Shown: positions 36,640 through 50,648, numbered from the stretch's first letter. The stretch: DNA of 64,000 bases from Karalla daura (GCA_029224185.1 CM055198.1:23672116-23736115); one strand, 5' to 3'. Program-made: numbers and translations. Notes: a model not told the origin generated them from the sequence alone.

Positions 36640-39600
36640 CATCATATCAGCACATTTCGGCTGCAGCACAGAACAGAGAACTTACTAAGATCAAAGGCGA
36701 CAACTTGTCAAGCCTTTCGGTGTGCCGTATTTTAAACAGGCAGGGAACACAATGCCGCCTCAGCACAGTGACACAGCTTTTTATTTCTTGCTTCAATTTA
36801 TGTTGATGCATTCACAACACCAGGCAGGAATGCGCCACAGGCCCGTATCGTTCAGGAAACCAATCCGTCCCCTCCTCTCAGCCTCCTCACATGTTTCCAG
36901 CTCTCACTGAAGGGTGGCTGAAGCCCCTTCCCCACATACACCCACACATCTTTTTTTTTCCCCTTTTGTCTCTGTTGACTTAGACACATCAGAGCAGGCC
37001 GATCCATTCTCTTAATTTCGCATAGATAGAGCATTCTCACATATTTGCTGCAGAACTAATGGAGCTGTTCCCGAAGTGTGAAGTAAACATAGCTCTGGGG
37101 AGCTGCCAGGTAGTGAGTATCTAGGTCTAGTGCTACCATGACCCTCATAACCAAACACCAGCCACACGAGAGGTAACAAGCTGTCGTGAGTGTTAATATG
37201 TGTTTATCATTGTTGAGACTTCTTTAGGTGGGTGAATGTGTCTTTCATTACCTGACAATGCAGGAATAGTTTGAGTTTGGAGGTATTTCTTGTTTGGGTT
37301 CTGTTCCTGGGTTTTCTTGCTGCCTGGACTTCTACCATATCTCCACACAGTCAACATCTGATGCTATTTGAGACTTGAGCTTACATTTACTTTCATTGTA
37401 TGGCATTGTGTTGCAGGCTGGTATGTTCTTACATTTGAGTGAACAGTGTAATGAAAATGCTACCGAACAAGTGGAAACCTGAGTCTGAACGGAAGCTCTG
37501 CCCTGCAACAACATGAAGAAATGATTTGATACTTTGGGATTGAGCTAGATGAAAGCTGGCCTCTTACCTGAACACAGATGAAGAGTTGTCCTTTTGTCCT
37601 TTTCAACTGCACTGTATCATATTTAACAGATTCGCAGGGGAGCTGCAGGACATGGCACAAAATGTGCTTTCAAAGTGAGTCAAAACTTAATTGACTCAAT
37701 AGCCTTGTGAGTAATGTTAGTGGTAATCAGCTGCCTTTGAGTCACATCACATCTGCAACATGCTCAGTGTTTGCTCTTGCTGTGGCAAGGTTTTCATTTA
37801 GTTCTGTAGTTAAAACTAAACGGCACTGGGTTCTGGGTTCAAAAATACTGACTCATTAGCAATCATTTGTGTAACAGCCTCCTACCATCGTGGTTGACTA
37901 GAGGACTCTTCAGACATGTAACGCTTCGTGATACATTTTGTAAATGCAAATATGTAATGACTCAACTTCCCCCCAAGTCAAATTTCCCAAGACTAATTAC
38001 GAAACATTTTTCTCAGAAGACTTTTCTTTCCATCAATTCAAGGACCGTTGTAATTTCCAGTAAACACTCTCTCTTTCCATTTAAAACACTCTTTAACTTG
38101 TTTGTACAATCAAATATTGCAATGGTCAGAAGTTGTAGACTGCATGTAAATGTGTGCATTAGTAACAATAATGAATACAGAGGGTGCTTCGTTGAACATT
38201 CTAGAGCATGTACGATTGACTCCCATTACATTACAAGCAACAAAGCAGAATGGATCACGTGTTGCTGATCCTTCAGAAAAGACGCACTAAAACCTAAGAA
38301 GGGTAGGGCACATTGTTATGTCTTGCCTCTGGTGTGACGTATCTAATCTCTTCCTGTCTTTTGTAAAGACGTAGCACTGACTCGATACCAACACCGTGAT
38401 TTAACTGGAGCAAAGCAACAGGTCAGCATTTCCTATTTGTAGGTCATACCAGTAGATTCCCCCCTCTCAGGTCACCTCGCTGTGTCCATCTTTCGTTGGC
38501 CTGTCTTCCTCTTTCAGAAGTGATCCTGCTTGTTCAGTATATAAATCCTCCGCTTAAATAGATTCCAAGAAGCAGTCACTACCTCTGCCAGACAAGGAGC
38601 AATCTGGAAACTATTCAAGTCAGATAATGGCTTTCCTAAGCTGAACAGAGGGAACACATTGCATAGTCACACAGTACAACAGGTGTGCAACTTTGTACTC
38701 TGTAGACTGAGCGAGGCAGACTCAGATGAAATTGAAAGCCTGAAGCCATAAGTCAGAGGGTTCAACATGGACACACTGCAGAGGATATTACCAAAACCAC
38801 CGTGGACATTCTGGTTTAAGGCACTATGGTCCTTGTAAAGAGCAGCTGAATCATAAAGCGGTTGAAGAGAAGAAAGAACCGAGGGAATACTTTACACCAC
38901 CAATTTCTGGGTGAAATAAACTGAAATGAAGCACTGACCTGTAGCATATGGAGTATATTCCTCCTTCAAAAATGTATGGACAAACAATACTAAATGCAGT
39001 GTATTATGCAGGTGTAATATTCAACATTTTACTTTAGCGCATTAGCCAGCTAATGATGGCAACTTAGCAAACTGCAGAGTGCAGTTCAGGCTAATGGGAA
39101 TACCATTAGTTTTGCAGCAATGGATGAAAGTGAAACGTGAACAAAATGGATCTTGAGATCTTTCAGTCCCGGCCGATCAACAGAGTCTCTGAGTGTGTGA
39201 CTCTGCTGCGCCATTACCAAACTTTTAGCATTGGGACAAATTAGTCTTCCTACACAATACACAACAGCAACCTCGTAGTCTGAAAATGAGTCATAAGAGT
39301 CTGTTTATGAATACTAATAGAAAATCACCAGTTTGATGCTCCATAGCTCTGATTTCTGTCTGAGTAATCTGGTGCATCTCTGAACACGCTGCAGCTTTCC
39401 TTTGCAGGTCCGTGCACTGACTCAGTCAAACAGTTTTGAACTGCTGACATTCAGTGACCTCCTTGTTGGCCTGTTAGAAACCAGAGCACTCTCATGCACC
39501 TATTCTTCTTCCTCGTCTGACTTTACTCCACATGCACAAGTTTCCATCTGCCCCGACCCTCCACCTGCCCCTGCTCACACACACACAGCCTCTCTCCCCC

Positions 39601-41020
39601 TCTCTCTCCCTGATTCTCTCTCTTCATCCAAAGCCTCCACAGGTGAAGTCCCGTGGGCCTCTTGGGGCCGGGACCTTCTGGGCTGTCAGTGAGGCATCAG
39701 TCACAGGGGAGCACTGAGAGCACCTCTGCCACTTTAAGAAATGCCTCTGGCCAAAAGAGACTGATTAGTAGTGCTGGCAGCCAACCACGTGGAGTGCTGT
39801 GTGGAGACTGAAGCCAATGAGAAGCCCTGCTGGGTGGAGGTTACAAAAGCAGCCTGAACCCAATGACTCAGCAAAGTTGGGTGCGTGTGAGATGACACTT
39901 TGCAGCGATTTAAAGGGCCAGCTTTGCAGCCCTCTAGAAGAAGCTGAAAAATGCACTCTCAGAACGAGGCCAAGCGTTCACTCCCTCAGTCTTGCGCAGA
40001 TCAGGCAAGTATGTGGCCCAGGTTGTTGAGCAGGGTTGACAACGAAGGCCATGCAGAGTGGGTTAGAGGACTGCACCCATCTTCTCTCACTCAGGGGACA
40101 CTGACTAAGTGTTGGCCATTGTCATATCAGGGTGTTGGCAGCAGTTCTCCCAGGCAACGTTGGGAAACATGAATCTACTTTTATCTACAACACGTTGATG
40201 AGTGTTATTACATGTGGCATTGTCAGTCAGCCAAGAAGAATATGTATAACAAACTGCATGCCACCTGCACGCTACTAGAAATTACAATAAGACTTGTATA
40301 GCAATATATTGTGATCCTACATAACAATGCCCTCCACAACACAAGAAAAATACACGTAAGAGATAGCATTGGTTAAAATGCTGATGTGATGTGTTGTGCC
40401 AGGGTCTTTCATTATCAGATACCATTATGTGATCATTCAGCTCTGCTAACGGCCACAATGTGATGCCACACCTGTCTGTAGTCGAGCAACAATGAAGATG
40501 AAAGATTTACTCACTTGCTATACTTGCAACTATATTGGGGATACTTACAGTAACTCAGGCCTGTGCAAACTTTGAGTTTGATACACTTTAAGTGAAGTAT
40601 ATATGAATGGGATCCATGTCGTTGAAGTTTAGTTTTGACCTGATTTGTATTTTAAGTCACTCTCCAGGGAATATCACTCTAAAGATGGTTTCATTTCTCA
40701 CAATAAGAATCCGTTCCCTGCTCCTCTTCCTCTAATCCTAAATGAGCGGCCGAGTCATCCTCACACTGGTACACAGATTTGCAGCTGATAATGAGCTGGC
40801 CTTTTCAGCACTGTTATGGATTGAATGACCCACATTATAATCTGGCCGGGCTCTGTTCCTTCTTCCTCTCCATACTGTAACACTGAGCAGTATTGTGAGT
40901 AAGTCCGGCCCTGTGTGCAGGAGTGGAAAGTTCCATGAGGCCACAGGAGAAATGTACTCCTGAGTATTGTTCTGGTCAGGCCTGCAGCAGCCAGAATAGC
41001 ATAGCACACCTCTGTGAGAT
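36640..41020. other. Non-coding interval, no gene seen
   Basis: Mostly unique AT-rich sequence. The largest open frame (37867-38268) has no recognised motif and no coding-like codon pattern. No RNA gene was found. Confidence 0.4.
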
Positions 41021-41025
41021 GTACA

Positions 41026-41067
41026 CACATACACACACACACATATACATATATATATATATATATC
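41026..41067. repeat. (CA)n(TA)n compound microsatellite
   Basis: CA units pass into CATA and then about nine TA units. Confidence 0.9.
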
Positions 41068-41069
41068 TT

Positions 41070-44000
41070 TGAATGGCTGACGCTTCATACTGAGCACACA
41101 GATGCAGCAGGTTCAAAATAGCCATGCATACCACAATGCACAACAGGTAAAACCAGAAACAGTCAAATAAGTCTCCCTGCCAGGAAATCCATCTTGGTCT
41201 ACAACTTGGTCGAGAAATAACGTGAACTACATTTCTTGGTAGGTTGATTATGGTGAGCAAAGTAGTAGCATTTAAATGCCAGTATTGCATACCTGAAAGG
41301 TTGGATAACTGTACAGCCTTTCCAGTGTGGCAAGTGTCTCATTCATACTGATCATTCATACTGTAAAAAGTCACTGAAATACGGACACCGCTCCCCCAAG
41401 GTTGTAATTTGCAACCTGGTGCACCACACTTTACGGAGGTTGGGTACATCCTGTTCACTACTGACAACTATGCAAATGCGCAAACAAGTCTGTGTGTTTG
41501 TCATGTGGGACAAAGGTAAGTTTAAGATGAAATCCTGCTGAGCACAGTGTCTGTGGTTGCACAGGTGGGCAGGGTTGTTAGGCAACTGAAAAATGCTGGG
41601 GGTGAAATGAATGTTAGTATTTTACCGTCTTTTCCTCCCTTCAGACTACAAGGTGAACATACAGGTCATTTGCATAATTACCTCAATGCAGACAAAGGGA
41701 TAGTTCTGCTGCCGGTAGATTGGACATTGGTCCAAAGTGCGGTCCTCCTCGTGCTCTCCTTGCTGTACTCTCATGCAGTCAGTGACCTATAATCGCTGCC
41801 CTCGCTCCCCGTCACTTGTCCACGTTGAGTTTGTTTGTTCAAGGAAATGTTCCGGCTTGAACCGTGACCCCTTTAAGAAATCACCTACTTTCTTTTTTTT
41901 TCACAGCGCAGCAGAAAAGAGAATCAGCTGTTTCCTCATTGATTCATGTGATCCATGTCCAGCTATTTCATAAGCTTGCTGTGATGTCAGCTGAACTCTG
42001 TCATGCAACTGTGGCCAGGATAAAGAGGGAAGGGAGGGGGTGTTATTTTATGCATAGTCACAGTTGACGCTAACCTCTGAACTGCAGGTGTAGCAGATTT
42101 CTTTTGAAGTAGTACTGGGTTACTAAGGTTTGCGTCTCTGTTATATCATTCTCCTACACATTACCCAATTTTCCCCTCTGCAGACAGGGACTCTGGTCCG
42201 TTTGAGAGCGAGGAGGCAGAATTCACGGAGAACAACATTTCTATAAGGTTTATCTTGGTTACCACATGCAGGGCCAAGGCCTACTTACTGATATGATTAG
42301 CCTTGCTCATGGAGAAGGAACACATTATCCTCAGACTGTCTGATCCCACCTACATTCTTTCCAAACACCCTTATTTGTCTGATGCTTGCGACTGCTAACG
42401 ATGAAAGTGACTAAATTGCACCTCTCTCTTGTGGAAAAGAAAAAAAAAAAGATGGCTGTTGAAGCTGATAGATGGCGACAGGCCGGCAGAACCAAGGCCG
42501 CCGAAAGTGATGACATCACTGCGATAGAGAGGGAGACTTTGAGAGAAGAAGTGTTTGTGACAAGTGGTGGCGATTAGATGACAGGCCACTCTCAGGCATT
42601 TTCTTTTTCTTGGTATCAGTGGCTGGGCTCGCTGTTTCACACCAGCGGGTTAACCATTAACATTATCCAAATATTCTTCATCTCATTTTATTTCAAAATG
42701 TGAGACTCACTGGATCGGTCCGTGCCAGGGCGTTAGCACCTCCAGCAATACCCCAGCACGTCTGCTTTCCATGCTGCGACGCCATGTGACAGCATTGTGG
42801 CAGACAGGCCAGCGAGATGCCTCAGACCCAACTGGCACTCCGCTTTCCGACATGCACTCTCACGGATCAATAACCTCTTACATAACATTCTGGTTTGGAC
42901 TGGAGGCGAGATTCCAGCTGACTGGAACATGTGACAGGGCTTTGACTGTGTTGACCCACATTTTCCTTCCTCCTGAGATCCCTCCCCTCCTCTCCCCTCC
43001 TGCTGTCCGTATCCCCTTCCCACCACGTCCCCCCTCTTTCTGCCCAGGCCCCCTCACCCCTTCACTGGCCTTCAGGAGAGCTGTCATGCAGGCAGTGGGA
43101 TCCAGACTTGGGCGGGTCAGGCCTTCCTGTGACATGCCCAGACATGCATGCAGACAGCAGGAATGACACACACGGGGAATAGCTAGTGGCTGAGCTGTAC
43201 TTTTTCACTCGGACAAATGACATAATGCGTGTGGAGAGATGGCCATGGAAAATGTCTGACTTTGTGTGGCATTCCAGACAGACACGTCGCTCTGGCCCGA
43301 TGCTTTGGCAGAAGCTTCGATGTGTTTCTCCTCAAACTGCTGCCTAATAATTAGCGCCGGGCAGCAACGCATATTTGCGACGGGTTACAGTAATGGGATT
43401 GCCTTTTTCAGGAACAAGAACGATAGCCATAATAAGAGATTGTAAATTTGGTTATTACATCACAGTTCCTAATCCCAATCATGCCCCATTACTGCCTCGA
43501 GGATTTTTTTGGTTTCTGCTGTTCTTAATTATGTTGTGACTGACATGATACCAGTCATGTTGGCTTCCTTTGGAACAGGAGGAATTTACCTCTTTCAGAT
43601 CTTTGGACTTGTTTGAACGTGTTTTTGAGATCATTCTGCCAAGGAATGAACAAAATGTTGTACTGTTTTTGGCTGAGTGGAAAGGTTTGTAATTACTTCC
43701 TCAGCCAGTTCAATGTAACCTGATCAACAATATTGAATATAATGTATCATTACATGCCGTTCTTTGTTTTCCACTTTGATCAGGGTGTGTTCGAGGAGTG
43801 CGGTGACTGATTGGTGTTTCCATACACAACATAACTTTGTTGTGCCTTCAGGAAAGAAGGAAGATCATGCTGTGTGTATACAACACACTAGCAACACACT
43901 AACACACCCACATACACTTAGACATACACTTAGAAGCAGGTTGCACATTGTCCCTATGAAGCTCTGGTTCTACAATGTTCTCAAAGTGAACAATCAGACA

Positions 44001-44730
44001 GTATTAAGCTTAAGTGAGATGAACCCTATCCTGGTTTCCTGCAACATTAACCTGTCTGACTTTGCATTATAGTAAGCTGATTACGCTGCTACAGGTGTCC
44101 TATTTAAGTGTTTGTTTCGCTAAAACTTCCTCCACGCAAGTACGTCTGAGTCTTGGGACTGAGTTTACTCTCAGCCACTAAGTGACAACTGCTCTTTCCC
44201 ACAGCCTCAATCATTCGAGGCATTTCACTTCCTATCATGACTAACGCTGTCCAAAATGAACAAACTGTTCCATTCTCCGGATACTTCTGCGGGTCGGCTG
44301 CTGACAGAAACCTCCCCTTACTCTGCTTTTACGTTTTACCAAGCTTTCATCCATGTAAACAGGGGCATTTCAACGTTAAGCAGCTTGACACTATGACTGT
44401 GTGTTTTCACTGTTTGAGGCTTTCAACAAACCTGAACACTGTATGCACAGGATCTTGTTCATGATCTCCGTTCTCAACACTTATATGCGGCCTTTGATAA
44501 GAGTGCTAAAGGGAGAGACAGGTTGTGGACTCTGAAACTTGCCATATTCGTTCACATACCAGTCAGAGAGTGTGCTATCTAGCCGGTTAGCCCGTGGATG
44601 CTATATTCTCTGGCTGCAAACTTTGAGTTGCTGCTGCAGTTGTGTTAATGTCTAAACAACCTTCAGTGCCTCCTCAGTACTTAGATATGTTATATTATTA
44701 TTATCATAATATCATGATTTGAATACTGGT
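41070..44730. other. Non-coding interval, no gene seen
   Basis: Includes a poly-A run near 42438-42450 and a C/T-rich stretch at about 42960-43060. No coding exon is recognised. Confidence 0.4.
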
Positions 44731-44734
44731 TGGC

Positions 44735-44845
44735 CTTTTGTGTTCAGTTCCCATGTTCTCCCATGTTCCCTGTAGGTTGACCTGTTAGGCACCAGCAGAC
44801 CCCTCCAGCACTGTTTGCTACAAAGTCCATAAGATAATGGTTGAA
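44735..44845 (+). mobile_element. Short SINE fragment
   Basis: It carries ttcccatgttctcccatg, tgtaggttgacctgttagg and caccagcagacccctccagc, matching the middle and tail of the SINE family. The head is missing. Confidence 0.35.
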
Positions 44846-44849
44846 AAAT

Positions 44850-46035
44850 GATAAGGAGGTCCAACATAAATGTAATGTTGAGCACACCTATATACCCTAA
44901 CTACCTGGTTACCAAACTTACATAGACTAAACCTTAATACTTTAAGAACATTATTTAGAATATAATTCATCTTTCTCTTGATAACCAAATATAATGTGAC
45001 ATGGACAACGCACTACACCCATTACTCCACAACTAGATTTAGCCCGCAGTACTAATCGTGACTCATCCGAGTGGAAAAAGTGGCTGGGAAGTCTCATACG
45101 TAACTCGACCTGAGAAAGCATATTGCATCTCTTATTATCTGCTTGATGGATCATGTTTCGTACGTGTGTTTATTTCGTCTCTCTGCGGTCTGCCTGGGTA
45201 CAGTATGTGGGTAATTAGGAGACTGTGAGTTGCTCTGGGCCTGCATTTGATTCTTTAGGAAGTAGCAGTGACTCATCAGAAGTCTCGTTTCCTGCTTCTA
45301 TAAATAGCCATTCACTAGCTTGAACATGAGGCACCAATCAGACGACAGAACGGCTTCTTTTGTTCTGGTTTTGTTTTAAATCTAAATATCACTTTGTGAA
45401 TGCTAACTCTCTTTTGACTGAACAGTAAAGGTGCTTTGCACATCTCAGATTCAGCTTCTGAGTGGAGTCAAATCCTTCATAACTTCAAAGTTAAGGTTTG
45501 ACTGTGAAGTTGTGTGGATGGTATTTGCAGTCCTAAACCTGGTGAGCTATTGTAGAGATTCCAGAGCCTTATAAAGGTTGAAACCTACACTCAAGGTCTG
45601 TCTGTCACTGCTATGTCTTTTGCTAGAAATGAAATATTAAGTTCCACAAAGTTACCAACTTTAACATTCTTCAGGTCTCAGTAACACGGCGCAATTCACA
45701 TGAGCACGATTAATTCACATTCATAGTCAAAATTCACACAAATGCAAATCAAGAACAGTGACATCTTGAGGCGATGCCACTTTCTTACACTGAAATGGCT
45801 GTCGTGTGAGAGAAAAGGCGTAAACCTGGGGGGAGAAGAGGAATGAGAGGAATGAGAGGCTGGGGGCAGAGGAGCAGGGCAGGATGCCACTGACGGGGTG
45901 GCGGTGGTGGACGGGTGGGCAGCAGGGCTGCGATGAGGCACATCAGACGAGGAGGCAAGAACGAGGCTGGTATTTTTCCAGGGAGGTTTCCTCTGCACGT
46001 GTATGCACACACAGACGCTAATAACAAACACACAC
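44850..46035. other. Non-coding interval, no gene seen
   Basis: No coding exon or RNA gene recognised. Confidence 0.4.
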
Positions 46036-46039
46036 ACAA

Positions 46040-46305
46040 CTGCACTCCTCTCACCTCTCTTGCTTCTTATTTACTCTCCTTCCATCCTTACACCGTCTTC
46101 CTCGCCTTCGCCCTCATCCACTCCCTTTTCCTCCCGCTCCTTCCTCATTCCTCCTGCTCCAGTTTTCCCTCCTTGCCTTGCCTCCTCATTCTTTCCACTT
46201 ACATTTCCCTTGTCTCCTACAGTCCTCTCTCCCCCCTTACTCTCCCTTTCTCTCTGTCCTCACTCACTCCGCATCTCTATGTGTTTCTCCCCGCCTCCTC
46301 CTCAG
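46040..46305. repeat. Long pyrimidine-rich tract on the plus strand
   Basis: About 265 bp of mostly C and T (ctccttccatccttacaccg, cctcctcattctttccactt) ending in CCTCCTCCTCAG at 46305. Such tracts occur upstream of 3' splice sites and can also form triplex DNA. Confidence 0.7.
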
Positions 46306-46479
46306 TCCCCATCTGCGGCCCTCGCCGGAGCCGCATCGCCCCGTCAGGCACCAAGGGCAAGGAAACATCCTCCGGTGATGCCCTGCTATTGTGCACACTG
46401 ATACGACAGCTACAAAAATATTGGAGGGAGAAGCTTTTATTTTGGTGCTTACAGTGTGTGAGCACCCCTGAGATAAATA

Positions 46480-48800
46480 TCTGCTTGTCAACACGTTAGT
46501 TTTTGTGTGCTTTTATGTGGAAGAGACTTCATCCTGGAGTCCATTTTGAAAGTAGCTGCTCCTGAGCTGTTTGCTTATGTAAGCCTGTACAGTAAAACAG
46601 AGCAGAACAAGAACAAACTGGCTGCCTGGGACAAAGGCCCTGCCCTCCCTGCTGCACTGTCAGACGTGTGTGTTTTCCTGTCTGTCTGCATCTTGGAGAC
46701 ACAAGAAGATAGAGACAGAAAATGAAAAAGGAAGCCAGGAAAGGAGAGAGAGACTGAGTCCTCTGGATATTAAGGCTCTGCAGGGTCCTGCTGTACAGGA
46801 CTAGTGTGCTGCAGACAAGGGGAGAGATGAGTCCTGCTGCGCCCTGATAGACCACCTGCAGCTCACTGGCCCTCATCTACTGCTGCCCTCTCATAGACTC
46901 TGCTGGTTGTATAAAGAGCAAAAAATAGCAAAAATAAGACAGTATTACAGAAGAGAGTGAGAATACAAATGAAAGAAAATCAGAGAGATGCTGGGTATAC
47001 AGCAGATCTTTTTGAGCCTTTTTGCAGTTCAAGTCTGGGAAACTGTCTCAAATCTCTGTCTTCTGCAGAGCTGTTTTGTCCTATCATCAGCCATGTTTCC
47101 TAATTATACAATAAAACTGCATAAATTGCATTTAAATCTATGAATGATTCTAATCAGAGCAGGGCTGATCTGTAACTGGGTCATTCTTTTCACAAAGAAT
47201 TTACTACAATATCAGTGATTTCACATGACAGTCATTTCAGAGACAAATATGCCACAGAAGCCACTGTGTTTTATTTCCTTGAATGTGCCACAAAATAAAA
47301 CCAGGGTGACACCGCTTGCAGGTGATGTCCCGTGTTGTTGTCTTGAGAGATGCTTTGGTTTTCTGTTCCAGGGCTCTTTGAACTGTGTGAAGAGACAGTT
47401 CGGCAGACCAGGCTATCTGTCATGTTGCATTATCTCTTCCAGTGTTGGCTGACTGCAATTTTGCCTGAAGGAGAGGTGGTTACCTACCAGCAGCCTCATC
47501 ATACAGAGGAGAGAACATGCACACACATGTGCAGACAGAGATGCACACAGCCTCAGCAGTGCACGCTGACAAGCAATGTGATCATCCCTGTCCCTGTCTT
47601 TCTCATTCCCTCCATAGAGTCTCCATTGTCCCCCCTTTAATCCCTTTCAGGCCCAACAATAATAAACTAGAACACATTAGCTGGTGGATATACTAAGCTA
47701 GAACTGCTCCTCGGGAGAGAGAGGCCACACCCTGTATAACTCATGTAATGTGACAGTTAAGGAATTTGCTGCAGGCTAGCCACAAATGTTTGCAGCCTGA
47801 GTCTGAGATACTTGTCCGTCAGTTGCATTGTAAATGACAGGGAAATGAGAGCGAGAGCGAGGCTCGTTGGGGTGTAGCTTTTTGGTGTTGTGTGCCTGGA
47901 CTGGCACGTTACTGCTCTCTGTTGGAACCTAGGTTCTACTACATTATTTGCCACATGTTATTAGCACGATCTGATTTCACCAAGTAAATGTTCCTATCAC
48001 AACAAAAGATTCAGTAGCATTGCATATTATGCAATGTTATCTGCCAATAATACTGTAGTCACCTGGTCCCGGTCCTGATTGTCCTGGATTTTCACAGATT
48101 GTCCCGGTTTTCCTATATGATGCATTTCAAATTTGCATTTCTGTGTATTTGTTTGTAGCCTGCATGCTCAGATGCATCGCTGTTGTTGGGGGGGCAGGGG
48201 GGGGGCTGCTTAGCTCTCTGGAGCTAAGCAGGCTAGCATACAGCTTGTTGCTAAGATGGCAGTTTCTGTCTGAATGATGCGTGTTTCTCTCTCTCTCGCA
48301 CATGCCCAGCGTGAGAGGTGCTGCTGGTTCCTCAGTAATATTGATCCTGGACACACAACATTTATTGGATGATATGAGATAACACATGTCACTTTACATT
48401 GTTTTTAGGTTTGACATTAACATGCTTTTAAACTTTTGTCAAAATATATTACCAGTTGTGAGTAAATGATACCACAGGATCTTTTTTTGGCAAGTTGAAG
48501 ATGAAAACTCGAGCAAACAAGGAAAACCAGATTAGAAAACAGTGTCCCCGCTCCAACTCTAAACAGTGGTAACTGATCTAAATTGAGATCTATGAAGGAA
48601 TTGTAGTTTGTGAAGCTGCTCATAATGTCACGACTTTCAAGGACGTACTCTCCATGTGCTTGTTTGCGACACAGTGTCACGTGTGCTTGCAGAGATATTC
48701 TACATTTCAAAGTGGTTGTGGCAAGTCAGCAATCATTACCCTCAGGGTCCAGCTGACCACTAGCAGACCTTGATGTGATGTTGCTGTAGAAAAAGGGCCA
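46480..48800. other. Non-coding interval with one exon candidate
   Basis: No confirmed gene. A possible plus-strand exon at 47372-47475 is discussed in the findings. A G-run (about 48188-48205) lies on the plus strand. Confidence 0.35.
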
Positions 48801-48807
48801 CAGTGTG

Positions 48808-48874
48808 TCCCATATGGTCTATTGGTTGGGATTCTTGGTTTTCACCCAAGTGGCTTTGTCTCCTGGTACGGGAA
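48808..48874 (+). pseudogene. tRNA-Glu(UUC) pseudogene
   Basis: It aligns with the intact tRNA-Glu copy 476 bases downstream: same 5' acceptor strand (TCCCATA), same A-box region start and the same TTTTCAC anticodon loop. It is 67 nt instead of 72. The T arm is disrupted (tttgtctcctgg instead of GGGTTCAACTCCCGG), so box B is lost, and the acceptor stem has a T-to-C change (TACGGGA). Pol III transcription and folding should fail. Confidence 0.8.
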
Positions 48875-49283
48875 TGTGGGTTTTAGGGCTACTGGAGAAC
48901 AACCTTCTATACAGTCTATGCATCAATGTAGCTCTCGCCTGACGGATGTATAGAACATGGAGAGGTTAGGGTCAACTATCCATTCCAGCAGAGTTCAACA
49001 ACAGCTGTCAGATTTCGACTTTATAGAAGTTTATTACAAATAAGGAGTTCACATGTATGCATAATGCAAACTAACTTTTTCGAGTCGAGCCTTATTTGGA
49101 ATATGACCTTCTTAGTGTTATAGTAATGAGACATTGCTGTTATCAGTCTTACTCTCATTCTAGTTAGATAGGTAGATAGATAGATGTCCACATCCCGTCT
49201 TCTGTGCTCCAGCCTCAGCCACTCTGTTGGTCAGACATTTTTCATCGCCTGCACCTGTCTTTGGATGTCTTCCACAGTCTATC

Positions 49284-49355
49284 TCCCATATGGTCTAGCG
49301 GTTAGGATTCCTGGTTTTCACCCAGGCGGCCCGGGTTCAACTCCCGGTATGGGAA
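49284..49355 (+). tRNA. tRNA-Glu (anticodon UUC)
   Basis: 72-nt cloverleaf: acceptor TCCCATA pairs with TATGGGA, D arm contains GGTCTAGCGGTTAGGA, anticodon stem CCTGG/CCAGG encloses loop TTTTCAC with anticodon TTC at 49317-49319, and the T arm is CCGGG TTCAACT CCCGG. Discriminator A. No intron. A TTTT run a few bases downstream (about 49362-49365) can act as Pol III terminator. It is almost identical to vertebrate nuclear tRNA-Glu(UUC); the T loop has A where I recall G in the human gene, which still fits the box B consensus TTCRA. Confidence 0.96.
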
Positions 49356-49369
49356 GGGCTATTTTAAGG

Positions 49370-50580
49370 ACAAAGTTGCTCAGTGGGGCCAGGAAATCTC
49401 TGAGTAACTATTCCTCCTGAAGAAACTTTGATGTTCCACATGGGGTGGGAAGACATGTGAGACATGCATAGCAGGTTAAAACACATCTCCAGAGAGGTTT
49501 GAGACAAATCACGAAGGAACACCACCTTCATTAGCTGAATATGTATCTAGAGATCCAGATCATCTAATCCTATGAGGCTGAAGGTCAATGCAACAGTCCA
49601 GTGCTTGGCAATACATTTCCAGATGGTCTCTAACAGAAGCTCTTTCAACACATCATAGCTGCCCCACCCTCCTCAGGCTGGAGGTGAGAAACTGCTTCTG
49701 AGGTGAGTTCACTGACTCACACTGCTCACCAGGTCAACGCAAAGCAGCAACACAAAGGAACATCAGTCTGAGTCAGGATGGAAGGGAACAACGCTCCATC
49801 CAGCTCAGCTTATGTTCAGAGTCCCCACAGCAACCCAGCAACAGTACTTTCCTCACACTTTCTGATCTTGGAATTAGTCGGTTGGAGCAGCACAGATTTA
49901 CACTAACCTTTAATCTACTGGAGATGAAGCCTGGCACAGGCTGAACAGGACACTTCTGAACGCCCTCACTATGAAACTACATTGTGCTTCTCATTGTGAT
50001 TTAACTATGCAAGTGGAGTGAAATTCTTTCTGGTTCCACCTCTGAGCTCTTTCCATCTACACTCAATGTTTATTAGACATTATATTCCCCACAATTGCCA
50101 AATCATGGGAACTCAGCATGAGCTTTGTTTTCATGCCTCGGTGCCAGTGATCATGATGGATAAAGAAATTATGTTTTCCAGTTGTCCATCTGTCTGTTCA
50201 TTATATTGATTAGTCTTCAGCATTCTGACACGGAGTAAATAGAAAACATCGGTTTCATTCCTTCAGGTCGACCAGTAGGAGGAGGGATCCAACTGAAAAA
50301 GTTGTTATTCTCGTTTCATGACTTTTTGGACCAGAGGAAGAATAAAATGAAGCAAATGAGCCTTACAGCATTTATGACAATGTTCAAGGAAGTTCTGTTG
50401 TAAATAACAGACAAATACTGCACAAATACAGTTAAATACAAGATTCTATTTCAAGGCTATTTAATGGGATTTCATTGCTGATAAGTTGTAGCATTAAATA
50501 AGAGTTAAGCAGGATACAATGACTCTGTCAGACGGGATGGGCCTCAATCCGGTGAGCAGCACCCACACACAGGGTCAGAG
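49370..50580. other. Non-coding interval, no gene seen
   Basis: No coding exon or RNA gene recognised after the tRNA. Confidence 0.4.
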
Positions 50581-50585
50581 TTCAT

Positions 50586-50586
<1 letters not shown>

Positions 50587-50645
<59 letters not shown>
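50587..50645. repeat. (CA)n microsatellite
   Basis: About 29 CA units. Confidence 0.97.

Positions 50646-50648
<3 letters not shown>

Noticed and set aside
37867..38268. 133-codon plus-strand frame
   Set aside because: AT-rich, random amino-acid composition, no motif, no promoter or splice context.
45915..46499. 194-codon plus-strand frame
   Set aside because: Most of it is a translated pyrimidine tract (S, L, P, F). Only its small 3' end is kept as an exon candidate.
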